Assembly (NCBI GenBank): GCA_031259655.1
Contig: JAIRLF010000099.1
Span: 1 to 9,169 of the forward strand
DNA length: 9,169 nucleotides
Direction: 5' to 3'
From: Prevotellaceae bacterium
GTDB taxonomy: Bacteria > Bacteroidota > Bacteroidia > Bacteroidales > UBA932
The first letter of the stretch is position 1. Each line of letters opens with the position of its first letter. A program made the position numbers and the translations under genes. The notes beneath the pieces were generated by a model that ran no database searches, was not told where the DNA came from, and saw only the letters and a program-made list of their open reading frames with translations. This document shows, piece by piece, positions 6,207 through 9,169 of the stretch.

Positions 6207-6238
6207 GCCCTTTAGGGCGGGGGCAAGCCCCGCCCCTA
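6207..6238. repeat. GC-rich REP-like palindrome
   Basis: The run GGGCGGGGGC (6215-6224), AA, GCCCCGCCCC (6227-6236) can pair into an 8-9 bp GC stem with a one-base bulge and a tiny CAAG-type loop. An alternative small hairpin, GCCC-TTTA-GGGC (6207-6218), overlaps it. It stands out from its AT-rich surroundings, lies about 150 bp after the hydrolase stop and about 30 bp before the elbB promoter, and has no T-run after it. GC-rich palindromes of this TAGGGCGGGG...CCCCGCCCTA type are common as dispersed intergenic repeats in many bacteria; it may also slow or end transcription from the hydrolase gene. Confidence 0.8.
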
Positions 6239-6267
6239 CTTCTTAACACCCTTAATATTCGCTTTGA

Positions 6268-6298
6268 TTTGTCATTTAAAAATTATCCTTTAAATTTG
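6268..6298 (+). promoter_or_regulatory. Bacteroidota-type promoter for the elbB-folE run
   Basis: A -33 TTTG at 6268-6271 is followed, after exactly 19 bp, by a -7 TAAATTTG at 6291-6298, an exact TAnnTTTG match. The start point would be near 6304-6306, giving a leader of about 30 nt before the elbB ATG at 6334. The bases just before that ATG are A-rich (ATAAAAAAG) with no Shine-Dalgarno sequence. Confidence 0.75.
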
Positions 6299-6333
6299 TA
6301 CCCGATTTTGTATAAGAAAATGACATAAAAAAG

Positions 6334-6981
6334 ATGAAAAAAGTTGCAGTAATTCTCTCTGGTTGTGGAGTATCGGACGGTTCGGAAATACACGAAGCTA
6401 CTCTTGCATTATTGGCAATAAAGAAAGCGGGATGCGAATATTCGGTCTTTGCGCCGGATAAAGAACAGACGGATGTTGTAAATCATTATACCGGCGTTAA
6501 AGTGAAGGAAAAGAGAAATATTCTTGCGGAATCGTCGCGTATTGCAAGAGGGCAAGCCTTACCGCTCTCGGAACTCAATCCCGAAAAGTTCGACGCAATC
6601 GTTCTTCCCGGGGGATTCGGCGCGGCAAAGAATCTTTCCGACTTTGCGTACAAAGGCGAAAACTATTCTGTTATCCCCGAGTTGGAAAAAGTTTTGCTCA
6701 AAGCTAATGAACTGAAAAAGCCCGTCGGAGCGATGTGCATATCGCCTGTGTTGTTGGCGAAAGTCTTCAAAGGCTGCAAAATCACACTTGGCGCTGCCGG
6801 CGACGCTTCGGAAGCCGTCGAAAAGAACGGAGCAAAACACGTCGTAACAACACACGGAGAAACAGTTGTAGACGAAAAATACAAGCTCGTTTCAACACCC
6901 GGGTACATGCTCGACGCCGGTATCGAACAAATCGCCGAAGGCGCCGATAATTTAATAAAAGAACTCTTGAAACTTGTTTGA
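6334..6981 (+). CDS. elbB: ElbB-type glyoxalase of the DJ-1/PfpI superfamily
   Basis: The 215-residue protein matches ElbB in length and pattern: ILSGCGVSDGSEIHEA (7-22), FAPDKEQTDVVNHYTG (39-54), RNILAESSRIARG (61-73), VLPGGFGAAKNLSDFA (90-105), GAMCISPVLL (132-141), VVDEKYKLVSTPGYML (178-193). Cys135 is the predicted nucleophile at the nucleophile elbow, with Glu18 as the partner acidic residue typical of the superfamily. E. coli ElbB was named for an effect on isoprenoid yield and has weak glyoxalase activity; its physiological role is unclear, so I claim only the family. The protein is cytoplasmic with no signal peptide. It is the first gene after a good promoter, and its TGA is directly followed by the folE ATG with no gap. 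Confidence 0.92.
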   Translation: MKKVAVILSGCGVSDGSEIHEATLALLAIKKAGCEYSVFAPDKEQTDVVNHYTGVKVKEKRNILAESSRIARGQALPLSELNPEKFDAIVLPGGFGAAKNLSDFAYKGENYSVIPELEKVLLKANELKKPVGAMCISPVLLAKVFKGCKITLGAAGDASEAVEKNGAKHVVTTHGETVVDEKYKLVSTPGYMLDAGIEQIAEGADNLIKELLKLV

Positions 6982-7599
6982 ATGCAGATATTCAACGACA
7001 GCGAAGGATACGAGAAACTGCAGAAGCCCGAAGACGTAGAAAAGACAAAGCAGTTAGGCGTTTTATACAAGCAAATTGTAGAACTGCTTGGCGAAGACAG
7101 CGAACGCGAAGGCTTGCTGAAAACTCCGAAACGGGTGGCGCGTGCAATGCAGTTCCTCACGCAAGGTTATGACATCGACCCTACTGCGGTGCTAAACTCG
7201 GCGAAATTTAAGGAAGAATACAAACAAATGGTTCTTGTTAAGGATATTGAGATGTATTCCTTATGCGAACATCACATGCTTCCGTTCTATGGCAAAGTTC
7301 ATGTGGCGTATATTCCCAACGGGTATATCACCGGATTGAGCAAGATAGCGCGGGTTGTCGACGCCTTTTCGCGCCGGTTACAGGTGCAGGAACGTCTGAC
7401 GCTCGAAATTCGCGATTGTATACATAAGGCATTGAATCCTTTGGGCGTAGCAGTAGTTGTCGAAGCGGCGCACATGTGTATGCAAATCCGCGGCGTCCAA
7501 AAACAAAATTCCGTAACGGTTACTTCGGCATTCACCGGAGTGTTTCTCAAAGATAACCGTACACGGGAAGAATTTATTCATCTCATTGCAAAAAAGTAA
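6982..7599 (+). CDS. folE: GTP cyclohydrolase I
   Basis: The 205-residue enzyme converts GTP to 7,8-dihydroneopterin triphosphate, the first committed step of folate synthesis and, in many bacteria, of the queuosine precursor. Zinc ligands Cys95 and His98 in [10 protein letters not shown] (93-102) and Cys166 in AAHMCMQ (162-168) are present, as is the catalytic His97. Other family positions are [10 protein letters not shown] (115-124), RLQVQERLT (132-140, guanine-binding Glu137) and MQIRGV (167-172). The N-terminus is somewhat shorter than in E. coli FolE (222 residues), as in many bacteria. This is the zinc-dependent type I enzyme, so no FolE2 replacement is needed. The ATG abuts the elbB stop (TGAATG), suggesting coupled translation. 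FolP, a later enzyme of the same pathway, lies in the upstream operon. Confidence 0.97.
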   Translation: MQIFNDSEGYEKLQKPEDVEKTKQLGVLYKQIVELLGEDSEREGLLKTPKRVARAMQFLTQGYDIDPTAVLNSAKFKEEYKQMVLVKDIEMYSLCEHHMLPFYGKVHVAYIPNGYITGLSKIARVVDAFSRRLQVQERLTLEIRDCIHKALNPLGVAVVVEAAHMCMQIRGVQKQNSVTVTSAFTGVFLKDNRTREEFIHLIAKK

Positions 7600-7628
7600 T
7601 TACAAATTAATATTTTAAAGATAAAAAA

Positions 7629-7913
7629 ATGGCAAGTATTAGAAATTTAAAAAAGGATATCGTTTATTTGGTTAGCGAAGTTATCTCCGACAGTCAACTG
7701 TTTATATTGCTTAATCCCAAGCAAAACGACAACAAGGCATATTCTGTCATCGAAGATGCGGTAGATATGTATAATCTCATGATTCAGCGGGCAAATCATC
7801 CCGACGGCAAAGATAATCCGAAATTGGTAAAACAGCATTACAGGACTTTGCGCGCCGATTTGTTAAGTCAAACACACAATCTTTTTGAACGGATAAGCAA
7901 ACTGAAAGACTGA
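7629..7913 (+). CDS. Small conserved-looking protein of unknown function (94 aa)
   Basis: I do not recognise a named family. The product is 94 residues, has no signal peptide or membrane segment, and appears all-helical: a first helix about 4-20 (IRNLKKDIVYLVSEVIS), a second about 38-56 (AYSVIEDAVDMYNLMIQRA), a loop HPDGKDNPK, then a long helix about 65-92 ending in LFERISKLKD. It is rich in charged residues and has a single His-Pro-Asp-Gly turn. Coding use resembles its neighbours. It starts 29 nt after folE behind an AT-rich A-run leader (ATAAAAAA) with no clear promoter, and ends 24 nt before the next gene, so it is probably cotranscribed. I recall short helical proteins of this general kind in Bacteroidota genomes but attach no function. 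Confidence 0.8.
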   Translation: MASIRNLKKDIVYLVSEVISDSQLFILLNPKQNDNKAYSVIEDAVDMYNLMIQRANHPDGKDNPKLVKQHYRTLRADLLSQTHNLFERISKLKD

Positions 7914-7937
7914 TATTCCGTATTATAACTCCGGCTT

Positions 7938-9169
7938 ATGCAAATCGAAATAATGGATACCACCCTGCGCGACGGGGAACAGACTTCGGGAGTGGCGTAT
8001 ACCGCATCCGAAAAACTGCACATATCGCGGCTTTTGCTCGAAGAGGTGAAAGTCGACCGTATCGAAATCGCTTCGGCGCACGTTTCGGCGGGCGAATTGG
8101 AAGCAGTGCGGCGAATCACCAAATGGGCAGACAAAAATAACCGTCAGGAACAGATTGAAGTCCTCGCTTTTATCGACGGCACAAAATCTGTCGAATGGAT
8201 ACGCGAGGCAGGAGCGAAAGTGGTGAACCTCTTGAGCAAAGGCTCGCTCAAACATCTTATAGGACAACTGCGCAAGACGCCGGAAGAGCATATTTTCGAC
8301 ATCGACAAAATCGCAGACCTGCTTGCGAAATCGGAGATGAAAGCCAATATCTATCTCGAAGACTGGAGCAACGGTATGCGCCATTCCAAAGGGTATGTGT
8401 TTTATTTAGTTGACCGTTTGAAAGACATGCCAATACAGCGTATCATGTTGCCCGATACGCTGGGAATATTGTCGCCCGACGAAGTATTTTATTTCTGTAG
8501 CGAAATGTGTCGCCGCTATCCCGATATTCATTTTGATTTCCACGCACATAACGATTACGACCTTGCTGTTGCCAACACTTTGGCGGCAGTGAAAGCCGGA
8601 GTAAAAGGCATTCATGCAACGGTCAACGGTCTTGGCGAACGCGCGGGCAATACGCCTTTGGCAAGCATAGTCGCCGCAATCAAAGACCATACCGACAGAC
8701 AATTAAATGTAATCGAAAGTAAATTGACTATTTTGTCGAAAATGGTGGAGACATTTTCGGGAATACGTATACCGGCAAACAAACCGGTTGTCGGCGAAAA
8801 TGTTTTTACGCAGGCTTGCGGCGTCCATGCCGACGGCGATAACAAAGACAAACTGTATTACAACGACCTCCTTCCCGAACGATTCGGAAGAGTCCGCAAA
8901 TACGCGCTCGGCAAAACATCGGGGAAATCGAATATCCTCAAAAACCTTGAGGAGATGGGTATTCCTCTCGATTCCGAAGCAATGCAGCTCGTTACAGACC
9001 GCGTAATCGAACTTAGCGACCGCAAAGAGAATGTTACGGCTGAAGATTTGCCGTATATCATCTCCGACGTCCTTCAAAACGAGGGCGTCGAACAAAAAAT
9101 ACGAATCCGTAATTATTCCCTGAATGTCGCCAAAGGTCTGAAATCGGTTGCTACGCTTAGCATCGAAAT
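7938..9169 (+). CDS. 2-isopropylmalate/citramalate/homocitrate synthase-family enzyme, 3' truncated by window edge
   Basis: 410 residues are visible and the frame is still open at the last base. Residues 1-260 form the HMGL-like TIM barrel: DTTLRDGEQTSG (7-18, metal ligand Asp12, Arg11), LLSKGSLKH (98-106), YLEDWSNG (139-146), LPDTLG (171-176), FHAHNDYDLAVAN (201-213, metal ligands His202 and His204), and VNGLGERAGNTPL (229-241). A linker/accessory domain with GVHADGDNK (295-303) and YALGKTSGK (322-330) follows. The last visible stretch from about 385 looks like the start of a regulatory (LeuA dimer) domain. The family condenses acetyl-CoA with a 2-oxo acid, feeding leucine, isoleucine or lysine-type pathways; GVHADG is not the GIHQDG usual in classical LeuA, so the substrate stays open. 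ATG 7938 places the first motif at the normal distance from the N-terminus. No leuB/C/D is visible nearby. Confidence 0.9.
   Translation, partial: MQIEIMDTTLRDGEQTSGVAYTASEKLHISRLLLEEVKVDRIEIASAHVSAGELEAVRRITKWADKNNRQEQIEVLAFIDGTKSVEWIREAGAKVVNLLSKGSLKHLIGQLRKTPEEHIFDIDKIADLLAKSEMKANIYLEDWSNGMRHSKGYVFYLVDRLKDMPIQRIMLPDTLGILSPDEVFYFCSEMCRRYPDIHFDFHAHNDYDLAVANTLAAVKAGVKGIHATVNGLGERAGNTPLASIVAAIKDHTDRQLNVIESKLTILSKMVETFSGIRIPANKPVVGENVFTQACGVHADGDNKDKLYYNDLLPERFGRVRKYALGKTSGKSNILKNLEEMGIPLDSEAMQLVTDRVIELSDRKENVTAEDLPYIISDVLQNEGVEQKIRIRNYSLNVAKGLKSVATLSIE

Noticed and set aside
6194..6284. 11-bp direct repeat ATTTAAAAATT flanking the GC-rich hairpin (6194-6204, 6274-6284)
   Set aside because: Could suggest target-site duplication, but the sequence is low-complexity A/T, unequally spaced from the hairpin, and likely by chance.
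274..6305. Shared 12-mer ATTTGTACCCGA at 274-285 and 6294-6305
   Set aside because: One copy is at the elbB -7/start region, the other in the outer palindrome stem without a matching promoter. It is short and probably coincidental.
1..9169. Search for CRISPR arrays, tRNA or rRNA genes, transposases, phage genes, toxin-antitoxin or defence genes
   Set aside because: None could be supported on either strand; the window is housekeeping genes plus intergenic repeats.

Overview
The window looks like ordinary housekeeping chromosome from a member of the Bacteroidota, probably Bacteroidales-like. Three lines support this. There are promoter matches of the Bacteroidota type (TTTG, about 19 bp, TAnnTTTG) ahead of tgt and elbB, and a partial match ahead of the secreted hydrolase. 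The start codons lack a convincing Shine-Dalgarno sequence and sit in A-rich leaders. The order folP-cdaA and the protein sequences resemble Bacteroidota versions as I remember them. Every gene I can support lies on the + strand.

Layout. 1-177 is the 3' end of an M16 (insulinase-like) peptidase gene. 178-578 is a 401-bp AT-rich gap with a long imperfect palindrome and the tgt promoter. 579-4842 is a tight four-gene run: tgt (tRNA-guanine transglycosylase), folP (dihydropteroate synthase), cdaA (diadenylate cyclase) and a CNT/NupC nucleoside transporter. Their junctions are a 6-nt gap, a 1-nt overlap and a 4-nt ATGA overlap. 4843-5118 begins with a duplicated 39-bp repeat built from 7-bp units. 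5119-6054 encodes a secreted endonuclease/exonuclease/phosphatase-fold hydrolase. 6055-6333 holds a second, unrelated heptad array, a GC-rich REP-like hairpin and a good promoter. 6334-9169 is a second run: elbB (DJ-1/PfpI family), folE (GTP cyclohydrolase I), a 94-residue protein of unknown function, and an isopropylmalate/citramalate/homocitrate synthase-type enzyme that runs off the window.

How the genes relate. FolE and FolP are both folate enzymes. FolE is also the first step toward the queuosine precursor, and Tgt is the enzyme that inserts the queuosine-family base into tRNA, so the two operons share pterin/deazapurine chemistry. CdaA adds the second messenger c-di-AMP to the folP operon.

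I see no CRISPR, prophage, transposase, toxin-antitoxin or defence locus, and I do not claim a new system. The points most worth a second look are the two unrelated heptad repeat arrays that each begin at a stop codon, the palindromes, the missing zinc ligands in Tgt, and the altered substrate-loop motif and extra helix pair in the nucleoside transporter.
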